64,000 bases of DNA from positions 310,001-374,000 of the forward strand of contig CAWEIK010000001.1 in NCBI GenBank assembly GCA_963809175.1, in the 5' to 3' direction. This DNA is from JACCTU01 sp963809175. GTDB lineage: Bacteria; Actinomycetota; Thermoleophilia; Gaiellales; Gaiellaceae. The position numbers and the translations under genes are program-made. Positions 7,735 through 17,121 of this stretch are shown in pieces. The notes below the pieces were generated by a model. It was not told the origin of the DNA, did not search any database, and saw only the letters and a program-made list of their open reading frames with translations. Each line of letters begins with the position of its first letter. The first letter of the stretch is position 1.

Positions 7735-8472
7735 GTGCCCATAATCGACCGCGTGGACGAGCGCAAGCAGGCCGAGGTCGAGTACCCCGAGCGGATCGGC
7801 GAGGCCGGGCGCGAGTGGCTCCGCACGAAACCGTTCGCCAACGAGCCACGCGAGACCGCACGGCACCTGATCGACGCCGGCTACGTGATCGAGCTCCTCG
7901 ACCTCCGCGCCGGCCAGCGCTTCGTCGAGCTCGGCTGCGGCCCCGGCTGGATGACGCGCTTCATGGCGCGTCACGGCCTCGACGCGCACGGCTACGACAT
8001 CTCGCCCGCGATGATCGAGATCGCGCGCGAGGAGGCCCGCCGGGAGAACGTCGACGCCCACTTCGACACCGCCGACTACGAGCAGCTCGACCTCGGGCAC
8101 GCCTTCGACGCGTGCCTCACCTACGACGCGCTGCACCACAGCCCGAACCCGGAGCGCGTGCTCGCAACCGCGCACCGAGCCCTCAAGCCGGGCGGCGCGC
8201 TCCTCGTCTCCGAGCCGAACTGGAAGCAGCGCTTCCAGGGCCGCGACGCGACCGCCGAGTACGGCACGACCGAGCTCGGCTACTCACCGCGCCGCCTCAA
8301 GCGCCTGCTCAAGGACGCCGGCTTCACCGAGATCCGCCGCTTCCACAACAACCGCAAGCGCCTCTTCGGCAACCGCCCCGCGGACGTGCTCGCGCACCTC
8401 GCCGAACCGCTGACCTACCGCCTGCTCGCGCCGTTCTGGACGCAGATCTGGTTGCGCGCCAGAGCGCGCTGA
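7735..8472 (+). CDS. SAM-dependent methyltransferase
   Basis: 245 residues, class I Rossmann methyltransferase. Motif I is FVELGCGPGWMTRFMA (about 64-79), followed by the acidic end of strand 2 (GYDISPAMIEIAREEARR), the motif-II region DACLTYDALHHSPNPERVL and post-II LKPGGALLVSEPNW. The substrate is not evident. Its TGA shares one base with the ATG of the first LanC-like gene (8470-8474), so the two are probably co-translated; the operon continues into the second LanC-like copy. GTG 7735 is used; GTG 7753 is possible. Confidence 0.85.
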   Translation: MPIIDRVDERKQAEVEYPERIGEAGREWLRTKPFANEPRETARHLIDAGYVIELLDLRAGQRFVELGCGPGWMTRFMARHGLDAHGYDISPAMIEIAREEARRENVDAHFDTADYEQLDLGHAFDACLTYDALHHSPNPERVLATAHRALKPGGALLVSEPNWKQRFQGRDATAEYGTTELGYSPRRLKRLLKDAGFTEIRRFHNNRKRLFGNRPADVLAHLAEPLTYRLLAPFWTQIWLRARAR

Positions 8473-9609
8473 TGCTCTTTCGCCCCGAAGACTTCGAGCA
8501 GCTGACGACGGAGGCGTGGGATCCCGAGCGCGTCCGCCAAACGGTCCGCGCGATCGTCGCGAACGCGGAGGCAGAGTTCGATCCGGACGGCCTCTGGCCG
8601 ACCGACGAGCGAGACCTCGCCTACGGCGAGTCGCCGCTCAAGGATCTCTACGCCGGCGCGGCGGGAGTCGTGCTCGCTCTCGACGCGCTGCGCCGTCGCG
8701 GCCACGCGGATGTGACGGTCGACCTCGGCGGCGCGGCGCTCCGCACGCTCGAGCTGTCGCAGCCCGCAGACGACGAGCCCTCGAGCCTGTTCTTCGGCGA
8801 GGCAGGAATCCTGATCGTTGCCTATCGCCTCGCGCCGAGCGACGAGCTCGCCGACCGACTCTTCGCGCGTGTCCGCGAGAACGTGCACAACGAAGCGAAC
8901 GAGCTCATGTCGGGCGCGCCGGGAACGATGCTCATCGCTCACGCAATGCATGAGTGGACCGGCGAGCAACGGTGGCGTGACGCGTGGACCGAGAGCGCCG
9001 ACGAGGTTCGACAGCCGGCGAGACGAGCACGGCCTCTGGACGCAGCACCTCGCCGACAGGCCGCCGATGCGCGTGCTCGGCGCCGCCCACGGAGCCGTCG
9101 GAAACCAACTCGCGCTCCTGCAAGGCTCGCCGATCGAGGACGCACGCGATGTCGCGGAGATGCTCGAGCGAACCGCGGTCGTCGAGGGGCCGCTCGCGAA
9201 CTGGCCGAGAGTCGACGGCCCAGAGCTGGCCGGCGCCGACGGCCAGATTCGGGTGCAGTGGTGCCACGGCGCGGCGGGGATCGTCAGCTCGGCGGCCTCG
9301 TACCTGACGGAGGAGCTCGTCCTCGCCGGCGCGGAGCTCACGTGGCAGGCCGGCCCCCACGGGAAGGGGCCCGGGCTCTGCCACGGGACGGCGGGCAACG
9401 GCTACGCACTGTTGAAGGCCTTCGAGCGCACCGGCGACGAGCTCTGGCTCGCGCGTGCACGGCGCTTCGCGGTGCACGCGCTCGAGCAGGTCGAGCGCCG
9501 CGGCCGCGGCAACTACTCGCTCTTCACCGGCGACGTCGGCGTCGCGCTCTACGCCGCCGACTGCCTCGACACCCGCGCGCGCTTCCCGATTCTCGACGGC
9601 TTGGGCTAG
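8472..9609 (+). CDS. LanC-like cyclase, copy 1 (single-base frame break)
   Basis: About 378 residues of LanC-like (lanthionine synthetase C family) sequence, starting MLFRPEDFEQL and ending ARFPILDGLG. The repeated GxxG alpha-toroid motifs are present (GAAGVVLALDAL, GEAGILIVAYRL, GAPGTMLIAHAM, GAHGAVGNQLAL in variant form). The zinc ligands are intact: WCHG in QWCHGAAGIV and CHG in GLCHGTAGNGYAL. The frame changes at about 9012-9017; removing one C of the CC at 9015-9016 gives a sequence that aligns residue for residue with copy 2. LanC enzymes add cysteine thiols to dehydro-amino acids in peptides; here no precursor or dehydratase gene is nearby. Confidence 0.85.
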
Positions 9610-9612
9610 CAG

Positions 9613-10777
9613 ATGCTCTATCGCCCCGAAGACTTCGAGGCGCTGACCGACGACTCGTGGGACGCCGAGCGCGTTCGCGAAGCCGTCCGCACAATCGTCG
9701 CGCGCTCCGAAGCCGCGTTCGATCGCGACGACCTCTGGCCGACGGACGAGCGAGACCTCGCCTACTCCGAGTCACCGGTCAAGGATCTCTACACCGGTGC
9801 TGCCGGCGTGGCGTTCGCGCTCGACGCGCTGCGCCGCCGCGGTCATGCAGACGTCGGCATCGACCTGGCCGGCGCGACGCTCCGGGCGCTCGAGCTGTGG
9901 CAGCACGCTCCGGACTACGCCGACTACGCGGCGAAGCCGACACCGAGCGACTCCAGCCTGCTCTGCGGCGAAGCCGGAATCCTCGCGGTCGCGTTTCGCC
10001 TCGCACCGAGCGACGAGCTGGCCGATCGACTGTTCGCTGCGCGTGCGCGAGAACGTGCACAACGAGTCGAACGAGCTCGCGTGGGGCTCACCCGGAACGA
10101 TGCTCGCCGCGCACGCGATGCAGGAGTGGACCGGTGAACAGCGTTGGCGCGATGCCTGGACGGAGAGCGCCGACGAGCTTCGGAAACGCCGAGGCGCGGA
10201 CGGACTCTGGACGCAACGCTTCGGTGACCGAGAGCAGCGGCTGCTCGGCGCGGCCCACGGCGCCGTCGGAAACCAGCTCGCGCTTCTGCAGGCTGCACCG
10301 GCCGAGGACGCACGCGACGTCGGCGAGATGCTCGAGCGCGCAGCGGTCGTCGAGGGACCGCTCGCCAACTGGCCGACGGGCGAAGGCCTGGGACTCGTCG
10401 AGCCCGACGGCTCGATCCGGGTGCAGTGGTGCCACGGCGCACCGGGGATCGTCATCTCCGCGGCCTCGTACTTGCCGGAGGAGCTCTTCCTCGCCGGCGC
10501 GGAGCTCACGTGGCAGGCAGGCCCCCACGGAAAAGGGCCCGGGCTCTGCCATGGCACGGCGGGCAACGGCTACGCACTGCTGAAGGCCTTCGAGCGCACC
10601 GGCGACGAGCTCTGGCTCGAGCGCGCCCGGCGCTTCGCGGTGCACGCCCTCGAGCAAGTCGAGCGTCAAAGCCGCCCGCGTCACTCGCTCTTCACCGGCG
10701 ACGTCGGGGTCGCGCTCTACGCGGTCGACTGCCTCGACGCCCGCGCGCGCTTCCCGATCCTCGACACGTTCGACTAG
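9613..10777 (+). CDS. LanC-like cyclase, copy 2 (single-base frame break)
   Basis: Tandem paralogue of the preceding gene, 3 bp after its stop. It starts MLYRPEDFEALTDDSWD and ends ARFPILDTFD. Similarity at DNA level is very high in the 3' half, so the duplication is recent. WCHGAPGIV and GLCHGTAGNGYAL keep the Cys, Cys and His zinc ligands. The frame breaks near 10038: dropping the T at 10038 restores LFARVRENVHNESNELA, matching copy 1. Two complete-looking cyclases side by side imply two substrates or a dosage effect; both are speculative. Regulation probably shares the methyltransferase promoter. Confidence 0.85.
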
Positions 10778-12541
10778 CAGCCCGTCGGGTTGATCTTGCA
10801 CCGCGCCTTCTCGACCCACTCCACGTGCGGCCCGTGCGGGTCGAGCGCGTACATCCGGTTGAACCGAATGTACGCGTCCTCGTACCGCTCGAACTCGTAC
10901 TCGAGCGAGCCGAGCTGGAACCACGTCTCGCGGTTCTCCGGCTGCACCTCGGTCGCCCGCGCGTAGTACTCGCGCGCGCGGTCGAACTGGCCGAGCGCGT
11001 CCTGGACGAAGCCGAGCGCGAACAGCGGCTCGACCGACGTCGGGTTCAGCGTGCGAGCCTGCCGCGCGTTGTCGACGGCGAGCGCGAGGTCGCCGTCGTT
11101 GATCGCGCGATACGCGTCGTCGATCCGCCGATCCGCGAGCCACGGCGCCGAGATCGAGTAGACCCCCGCGAGCGCGAGCGCGACGACGCCCGCGGCCCAG
11201 AGCGTCTCGCGTCCCCCGTCCTTCCACCCGCGCGCGAGCAGCGCACCGAGCGTCGCGAACACCACGGCACCCGCCGCCGTGAAGTCCCAGTGGATGTCGT
11301 AGAGCACGCCGATCCCGAACAGCGCGAGCACGAAGAGCAGCGCGCGCTCGTCACGGCGCACCGCCAACGCCGCGGCCACCACCGCGCCCGCGAAGAGCGC
11401 GAACCCGATGAGCCCGGTCTCGCTCAGGAGCTGCAGCGGCAGCGAGTGCGGCTCGCGCACCTCGACGTTCGACTCGCGATACCGGCGGTGCGTCACCTGG
11501 AACGCACCCGCGCCGTTTCCGATCACCGGGTTGTCCGCGAACCCGTGCACGGCCTCCTCCCACCACTGCGCGCGGTTGTTGCCGCTCCCCTCGGTGAAGC
11601 GGCTCGGGCTCTCCGGCGTCACCGGGTCGGAGAAGTCGAGCACCGCACGCACGCCGAAGAAGAGGAACGCCGCAATCCCGAGCGGCACGACGACCCACGC
11701 CGCGCGCCGCAGCAGCGGCCACGGCAACTCCCGCCGCGCGAGCACCGCGACGACGGCAGCGCCCGCGACCAAAGCGAGCCCCAGCCACAGACCCGCGGCC
11801 AGGCCGCTCCGAGTGCGGCTGCCCGTCCTTGGAGAGCCCGTCGAACGACAGGCCGAACACCCCGACCACCAACGCGGGCGGCACGGAGATCGCCAGCCGC
11901 AGCGCCGGCTCGTAGCGCGAGCGCTCGAGCACGAGCCACCCGGCGCCTGCCAGCGTCGCGAGCAGCAACCCGCCGCGCGACTGCGTCAGCAGGATCGCGA
12001 CCACCGAGCCGTAAAGAAGCAGCGCAGCCATGAGCCGCGACGAAAGCCGCAGCGCAAGCGGCACCCCGAACGCCGCAACGAGGCCGAGCGTGTTCCAGTA
12101 CCCGATCGGCTCGTGCAAGCGCGCACGCCGTCCGTCGTCGAGCGCGAACACCTTCACGAAGAGCGACCACGTGACGAGCAGCGCGACGAGCCCGGCGAGC
12201 GCGTCCGCGAACCGCCGGCGCTCGACGAACAGCCCCAACGCGAGAAACGCCAGGTAGACAAACGTGCGGTTGAAGAAGTCCCACGAGCGGTCGGGAGCCT
12301 CCGACCAGAGAATCGACGAAGCGCTCCAGAGCGCGAACGCCCCGAAGAGCGCGAGGCAGACGGCCCCCGCGCGCGTGAGCACCGGCCGCGGCAGCAGCCC
12401 CCAGAGCGACGCGCCGAGCACGCAGCCCGCGCAGACGACCGCCCCGACGCCGACCCAGAAGAACCGTCCCTCCCCGAGGACGAGAGCCGCCGCGAGCAGG
12501 ATCCCGAGGGCGGCGAGGACCGCATTGCCGCCGCTGCGCAC
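10774..12541 (-). CDS. O-antigen ligase/polymerase-type membrane protein with TPR tail (frame break)
   Basis: About 588 residues when the two frames are joined near 11810-11820. The N-terminal part has ten or more membrane helices typical of the Wzy/WaaL superfamily (GRFFWVGVGAVVCAGC, FFNRTFVYLAFLALGLFVE, PIGYWNTLGLVAAFGVPLAL, LTQSRGGLLLATLAG). The loop NNRAQWWEEAVHGFADNPVIGNGAGAFQ with a following HSLPLQLLSETGLIG is the conserved periplasmic Wzy_C region. The last ~150 residues are TPR-like (PTSVEPLFALGFVQDALGQ, ENRETWFQLGSLEYEFERYEDA). It probably joins glycans at the cell surface; donor and acceptor are unknown and no other polysaccharide genes are adjacent. Confidence 0.82.
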
Positions 12542-12653
12542 GCGGCGACGCTACCAGTGCCGATTGCCGCTTACAAAGCCATTACTTCGGTATCACTCCA
12601 GGTTCACCCCGAGCGGGAACACTCGTCTAATCGGGCCTCGCCCGTACCCCAGC

Positions 12654-13157
12654 ATGCTCAAGCGCCTGACCCTCCTCACGATCCTCCTTGCCGGCCTGGT
12701 CGCACTCGTGCCGGGAACGGCGTCGGCGGCGACCTGCTGGAAGGAACTGGTCAACGACTACTGGGCCGACAACCGCGTCGACAGCTCGTACCCGATCTCC
12801 TGCTACCGCGAGGCGATGGAGAAGCTGCCGCGCGACGTGCAGGAGTACTCGGACGCGCAGGACGACCTCCGCCGCGCCCTCCTGCTCGCGATTCGCGACG
12901 AGCGCGACAGCGGCGGCAGCGAGTTCGACGAGGGCGACCAGACCGCAGTCCCGCCGACCGCCGGCGACGACGAGGGCCCCAAGGGCTTCTTCTCCGAGGT
13001 GCTCGACAAGCTCGGCCCGAAGAACGCCGACTCGATCCCCGTGCCCCTCCTGGTGCTCGGCTCGATCGCGCTCCTCCTCATGGGCGCAGCCGGCGTGAGC
13101 TACCTCGCCCGGTACCTCCAGGCCCGCCGCCTGGACGTCCCAGACCCCCGCCCGTAG
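12654..13157 (+). CDS. Exported membrane-anchored hypothetical protein
   Basis: 167 residues from ATG 12654. It carries a clear signal peptide (MLKRLTLLTILLAGLVALVPGTASA), a mature part with one CWKELVNDYW and one SCYREAMEKLP segment (two Cys that could pair), a charged helix, then a C-terminal membrane helix (IPVPLLVLGSIALLLMGAAGVSYLA) and a short basic tail. The arrangement is of a type seen in uncharacterised actinobacterial envelope proteins; I do not recognise a family. A hairpin terminator follows the stop. Confidence 0.7.
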   Translation: MLKRLTLLTILLAGLVALVPGTASAATCWKELVNDYWADNRVDSSYPISCYREAMEKLPRDVQEYSDAQDDLRRALLLAIRDERDSGGSEFDEGDQTAVPPTAGDDEGPKGFFSEVLDKLGPKNADSIPVPLLVLGSIALLLMGAAGVSYLARYLQARRLDVPDPRP

Positions 13158-13162
13158 GCCTC

Positions 13163-13182
13163 CGGAACCCTCGCGGGTTCCG
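13163..13182. terminator. Hairpin after the exported protein gene
   Basis: CGGAACCC and GGGTTCCG form an 8-bp stem with a TCGC loop six bases after the stop at 13157. There is no U-tract, as is common in high-GC actinobacteria. Confidence 0.55.
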
Positions 13183-13262
13183 TCCGAGGTCCGACCTACC
13201 CTGGTCCTCCCGCCGCATGCGGCCACAACGCCCATCTGCAGTTAGCCTTGGAGGAGACAGAA

Positions 13263-16016
13263 ATGGCGAGCGCAGCAAAGACCAAGACCCCCGAAACGGC
13301 CACCGAGGAGGTGGTCAACACCGTCGTCGACGAGGCTCGCCAGGTCGGCGTTCGCCGCTATTTCACGATCGCCGGGCGCGACCCCTTCGACGAGATCGAG
13401 TGGGAGATCCGCGACGCGTTCATCCCCGGCAAGGACAAGCCCGTCTTCGAGCAGAAGGGCGTGGAATTCCCCAAGTTCTGGTCGCAGACCGCGACCAACA
13501 TCGTCGCGCAGAAGTACTTCCGCGGCCGCATGACCTCGCCGGAGCGCGAGAGCTCCGTCAAGCAGATGATCGGGCGGATCGTCGACACGACGAGCGCGTG
13601 GGGCCGTGCGGGCGGCTACTTCGCGGACGAGGCCGAGGCGCAGACCTTCGAGGACGAGCTCAAGGCGATCCTCGTCAACCAGATGGCGGCGTTCAACTCG
13701 CCGGTCTGGTTCAACGTGGGCTTCGAGGAGAAGCCGCAGTGCTCCGCGTGCTTCATCCTCTCGATCGAGGACTCGATGGAGGACATCCTCGACTGGATCC
13801 GCCGCGAGGGCGTCATCTTCCGCGGCGGCTCGGGCTCGGGCGTCAACCTCTCGAGGCTGCGCTCCTCCAAGGAGCAGCTCTCGAAGGGCGGCTACGCGAG
13901 CGGCCCGGTGTCGTTCATGCGCGGCGCCGACGCGTCCGCCGGCACGATCAAGTCCGGCGGCAAGACGCGGCGCGCGGCGAAGATGGTCGTGCTCGACATC
14001 GACCACCCCGACGTCGAGGAGTTCATCTGGTGCAAGGCCAAGGAGGAGCGCAAGGCGCGCGTCCTCGAGCAGGCGGGCTACGACATGTCGCTCGACTCGT
14101 CCGACTGGGCCTCGATCCAGTACCAGAACGCCAATAACTCGGTGCGCGTCACCGACGCGTTCATGGAGGCGGCCGCTGCCGACGCCGAGTGGAACCTGAT
14201 CGCGCGCACCGACGGCACCGTCGTCGACACCGTCCAGGCGCGCACGCTGCTCGACCAGATGTCCGAGGCCGCGTGGGAGTGCGCCGACCCGGGCGTGCAG
14301 TACGACACGACGATCAACTCGTGGCACACGCTGCCGAACACCGGGCGGATCAACGCGTCGAACCCGTGCTCGGAGTACATGTCGATCGACAACTCGGCGT
14401 GCAACCTCGCCTCGATCAACCTGCTCAAGTTCCGCAAGGAGGACGGCGAGTTCGACGTCGAGGCGTTCGAGCACACCTGCGACACGGTCTTCCTCGCGCA
14501 GGAGATCCTCGTCGGCTACTCGTCGTACCCGACGCCCGAGATCGAGGGCAACGCGAAGGCGTACCGCCAGCTCGGCCTCGGCTACGCGAACCTCGGCGCG
14601 CTGCTGATGGCGCGCGGGCTCCCGTACGACTCCGACGAGGGCCGCGCCTACGCGGCGGCGATCACGGCGCTGATGACGGGCCGCGCGTACCGCAAGTCCG
14701 CGGAGATCGCGGCGCGGATGGGCTCGTTCGCCGGGTACCAGAAGAACGCGGCGGCGATGCTCGGCGTGATCGCGAAGCACCGCGCCTCGGTCGGGAACAT
14801 CGAGAACCAGACGACGATCGCGTCCGATCTGCTGGTCGCCGCGCGCAAGTCGTGGGACGAGGCGCTCGACACGGGCGAGGTCGCCGGCTTCCGGAACGCG
14901 CAGGCCACGGTGCTCGCGCCGACCGGGACGATCAGCTTCATGATGGATTGCGACACGACGGGCGTCGAGCCCGACTTCTCGCTCGTCAAGTCGAAGAAGC
15001 TCGTCGGCGGCGGCGAGATCACGATCGTCAACCGGACGGTGCCGATGGCGCTCGACAAGCTCGGCTACACGCCGAACGAGACGGGCGAGATCGTCGCGTT
15101 CATCGACGAGCGGAACACGATGGTCGGCGCGCCGTACCTGAAGACCGAGCACTACCCGGTCTTCGACTGCGCGGTCGGCGAGCGCGCGATCCACTACATG
15201 GGCCACGTGAAGATGATGGGCGCCGTTCAGCCGTTCATCTCGGGCGCGATCTCGAAGACGGTCAACCTCCCCGAGGAGACGACGGTCGCGGAGATCTCGC
15301 AGCTCTGGATCGAGGCGTGGCAGCTCGGCGTGAAGGCGATCGCGATCTACCGCGACAACTGCAAGGTCGCGCAGCCGCTGTCGGGCAAGGGCGACAAGAC
15401 CGCGCAGCTGCCGGCGATCGCACCCGCGCCGCTGACGCAGCGCCGCCGGCTGCCGCTGGACCGCGTCGAGGTCGGCCGCAAGTTCAGCGTCGGCGAGTAC
15501 GAGGGCTACATCCACGTCGGCCTGTACGACGACGGCTCGCCCGGCGACATCTTCGTCGACATCGCGAAGGACGGCACGACGATGGCCGGCCTGATGAACT
15601 CGCTGATGATCGCCGTCTCGATGGGCCTGCAGTACGGCGTCCCGCCGGAGGTCTACGTCTCGAAGCTCTCGCACATGCGCTTCGAGCCGAGCGGCCTCAC
15701 GAACGACGCGGACATCCGCGCGGCGAAGTCGATCGTGGACTACATCTTCCGCTGGTTCGGCAAGAAGTTCCTGACGACGGAGCAGCAGGAGGAGGCGGGG
15801 ATCCTCTCGGCGGAGGTCAAGGCGAAGCTCGCGGCGGGGTACGCGGCGGGCGAGGCGCCGGCTGCTTCGCCGGTCGAGGCCGCGTCACCGGGCCAGACGG
15901 CGCTCTTCAACGCGTGGGAAGACGCGGTCGAGTGCGCGAGGTGCGGCGGGCGGATGGTGCGGACGGGCAGTTGCTACACGTGCCGCGATTGCGGGACGAA
16001 CACCGGCTGCAGTTAA
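13263..16016 (+). CDS. nrdJ: Adenosylcobalamin-dependent (class II) ribonucleotide reductase
   Basis: 917-residue class II enzyme that reduces ribonucleotides using adenosylcobalamin as radical source. Hallmarks in order: FNSPVWFNVGFEEKPQCSACF (first active-site Cys), RGGSGSGVNLSRLRSS, NPCSEYMSIDNSACNLASIN (radical Cys and the N/E active-site pair), TGTISFMMDCDTTGVEPDFSL, and the C-terminal CARCGGRMVRTGSCYTCRDCG. The last provides the redox-active and zinc-like cysteines. ATG 13263 is preceded by GGAGGAGA at ideal spacing. It stands alone, and only ~105 bp lie upstream, too short for a cobalamin riboswitch. Confidence 0.97.
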   Translation: MASAAKTKTPETATEEVVNTVVDEARQVGVRRYFTIAGRDPFDEIEWEIRDAFIPGKDKPVFEQKGVEFPKFWSQTATNIVAQKYFRGRMTSPERESSVKQMIGRIVDTTSAWGRAGGYFADEAEAQTFEDELKAILVNQMAAFNSPVWFNVGFEEKPQCSACFILSIEDSMEDILDWIRREGVIFRGGSGSGVNLSRLRSSKEQLSKGGYASGPVSFMRGADASAGTIKSGGKTRRAAKMVVLDIDHPDVEEFIWCKAKEERKARVLEQAGYDMSLDSSDWASIQYQNANNSVRVTDAFMEAAAADAEWNLIARTDGTVVDTVQARTLLDQMSEAAWECADPGVQYDTTINSWHTLPNTGRINASNPCSEYMSIDNSACNLASINLLKFRKEDGEFDVEAFEHTCDTVFLAQEILVGYSSYPTPEIEGNAKAYRQLGLGYANLGALLMARGLPYDSDEGRAYAAAITALMTGRAYRKSAEIAARMGSFAGYQKNAAAMLGVIAKHRASVGNIENQTTIASDLLVAARKSWDEALDTGEVAGFRNAQATVLAPTGTISFMMDCDTTGVEPDFSLVKSKKLVGGGEITIVNRTVPMALDKLGYTPNETGEIVAFIDERNTMVGAPYLKTEHYPVFDCAVGERAIHYMGHVKMMGAVQPFISGAISKTVNLPEETTVAEISQLWIEAWQLGVKAIAIYRDNCKVAQPLSGKGDKTAQLPAIAPAPLTQRRRLPLDRVEVGRKFSVGEYEGYIHVGLYDDGSPGDIFVDIAKDGTTMAGLMNSLMIAVSMGLQYGVPPEVYVSKLSHMRFEPSGLTNDADIRAAKSIVDYIFRWFGKKFLTTEQQEEAGILSAEVKAKLAAGYAAGEAPAASPVEAASPGQTALFNAWEDAVECARCGGRMVRTGSCYTCRDCGTNTGCS

Positions 16017-16023
16017 CTGGTTG

Positions 16024-16045
16024 GAGTCGGTCGAGTGACCGACTC
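16024..16045. terminator. Hairpin terminator after nrdJ
   Basis: GAGTCGGTC-GAGT-GACCGACTC, a perfect 9-bp stem with a 4-nt loop, eight bases after the nrdJ stop codon. No U-run follows. Confidence 0.65.
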
Positions 16046-16135
16046 TCGAGGAGCGGGACGTCGGCGAGTTTCGCTGAGGGCGGCTCAGCCTTTTGCCAAG
16101 AAGGCCGGCGCTGTCAGTTGCGTCGCGAGCGCACG

Positions 16136-16729
16136 TCACACGGGTGCCGTCGGAAACGGAACCGGACAGGCGTGCTCGATCAGTAGTATCTGCTTGATGT
16201 AGCCGTACGCCTTCTCGAAAAGCTCTTGATCGCGATGGAGCTTGTACTTGAGAAGCGCTCGTCGGAGGGCTCGCTGAACCTCTCGCCACCGGCTGTCGTG
16301 TGCTGCCAGCCGTCGAAACGCGACCGAACGATCTCGTCGATGTCGTCAACGACTCGCTCGACGACGATCGGCGACTCGGCGATCATCACCGACTGGAAGA
16401 GCTCGTCAGCGCCGCCTTTCCACGGTCGACCTCTTCCTCGGGCCGAGTTCTCGCTCTGCCGGAACGACGTCCTTCGCGAGCTCGAGTAGGTGCTTCAGGA
16501 ACGCGATGCTGGTGAGCTGCCCGCGAAGATGGCGCTCGCGCAACGGCTCGAGCCGATCACCGAGCTCCACGAAGCGGGGATCAACTGCGTGCTTGCGCAG
16601 CCGATAGATGATCTTGACCTCAACCTCACGCGCCTTCTTGGGATCCGCATCGAGGATGATGTCCTCCAGCAAGCCCGCGTCGAGCACGATCGTGTCGAGG
16701 TCGTCGCGGATCGTGTCCACGTGAGACAT
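16136..16729 (-). pseudogene. Remnant of a type I restriction enzyme R subunit (hsdR), C-terminal part
   Basis: About 195 residues spread over three frames match the end of HsdR (DUF3387-like C-terminal helicase-associated region). Frame one gives LLEDIILDADPKKAREVEV and LRERHLRGQLTSIAFLKHLLELAKDV. Frame two gives IVVERVVDDIDEIVRSRFDGWQHTTAGGE. Frame three gives ALRRALLKYKLHRDQELFE and then KAYGYIKQILLIEHACPVP to the stop at 16136. A full HsdR is near 1000 residues; the nuclease and helicase domains are absent, and an in-frame stop lies just upstream of the first ATG. No hsdM or hsdS is in the window. This is a truncated relic, not merely an indel artefact. Confidence 0.75.
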
Positions 16730-16762
16730 GCACGTTGATCAAACGCTGTCGTCTCTGCGCCA

Positions 16763-17103
16763 GTGCCGCTCGCGCGAAGCGGAGGGCTCAAAGCGGTCGT
16801 CGTGCCCATCTCGCCGTGGGTCGTGTACGTGATCGAGAACCGCCGGCGCATCGGGGAGGACTCCGAGCTCTGCGACGACGGCGTGCTCGGTCTGGATCGT
16901 CGACGGCAGCCGGTGGAACGTCGACCGGAACGCGATCGTGCAGCCCGCGCGACGCTCACAACGACGAGTGCGGTGCGATCTTCGATGCGGGCTACGACCT
17001 CGGAGCGAACGAGGTGTCCGTCTTCGAAGACGCGCTCGTGCGCGTCGAGGTGCTCGCGGAAGCGGTCAACGGCAACTACCGCGTCCGCGTCACGGGCAAG
17101 TAG
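16763..17103 (+). pseudogene. Remnant of an M6-type (immune inhibitor A-like) secreted metalloprotease, C-terminal part
   Basis: Three frames together read WVVYVIENRRRIGEDSEL, then VWIVDGSRWNVDRNAIVQPAR, then NDECGAIFDAGYDLGANEV and VRVEVLAEAVNGNYRVRVTGK to the stop at 17103. The order YxIENR...G-D...V-W-x-VD followed by a small beta domain ending in YxVRVT resembles the region after the catalytic domain of M6 peptidases. The HExxH catalytic part is missing. It points away from the hsdR remnant, only ~35 bp apart, so the junction near 16730-16763 is probably a deletion or recombination scar. Confidence 0.5.
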
Positions 17104-17121
17104 TCTCCTCCACTTCGGCGA

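Noticed and set aside
10778..12653. Hidden RiPP precursor peptide near the LanC genes
   Set aside because: No short Cys/Ser/Thr-rich frame with a ribosome site was seen between 7.3 and 12.7 kb on either strand.
13158..13262. Cobalamin riboswitch ahead of nrdJ
   Set aside because: Only ~105 bp are available and no B12-box-like sequence (GCCACTG) was found; the region has a plain terminator hairpin.
13242..15674. 810-residue open frame antisense to nrdJ, rich in Arg/Asp/Leu
   Set aside because: Low-complexity composition typical of the antisense of GC-rich genes; nrdJ on the other strand has every expected motif.
16136..16729. Active restriction-modification system
   Set aside because: Only the C-terminal tail of HsdR remains, and no hsdM or hsdS gene is present.
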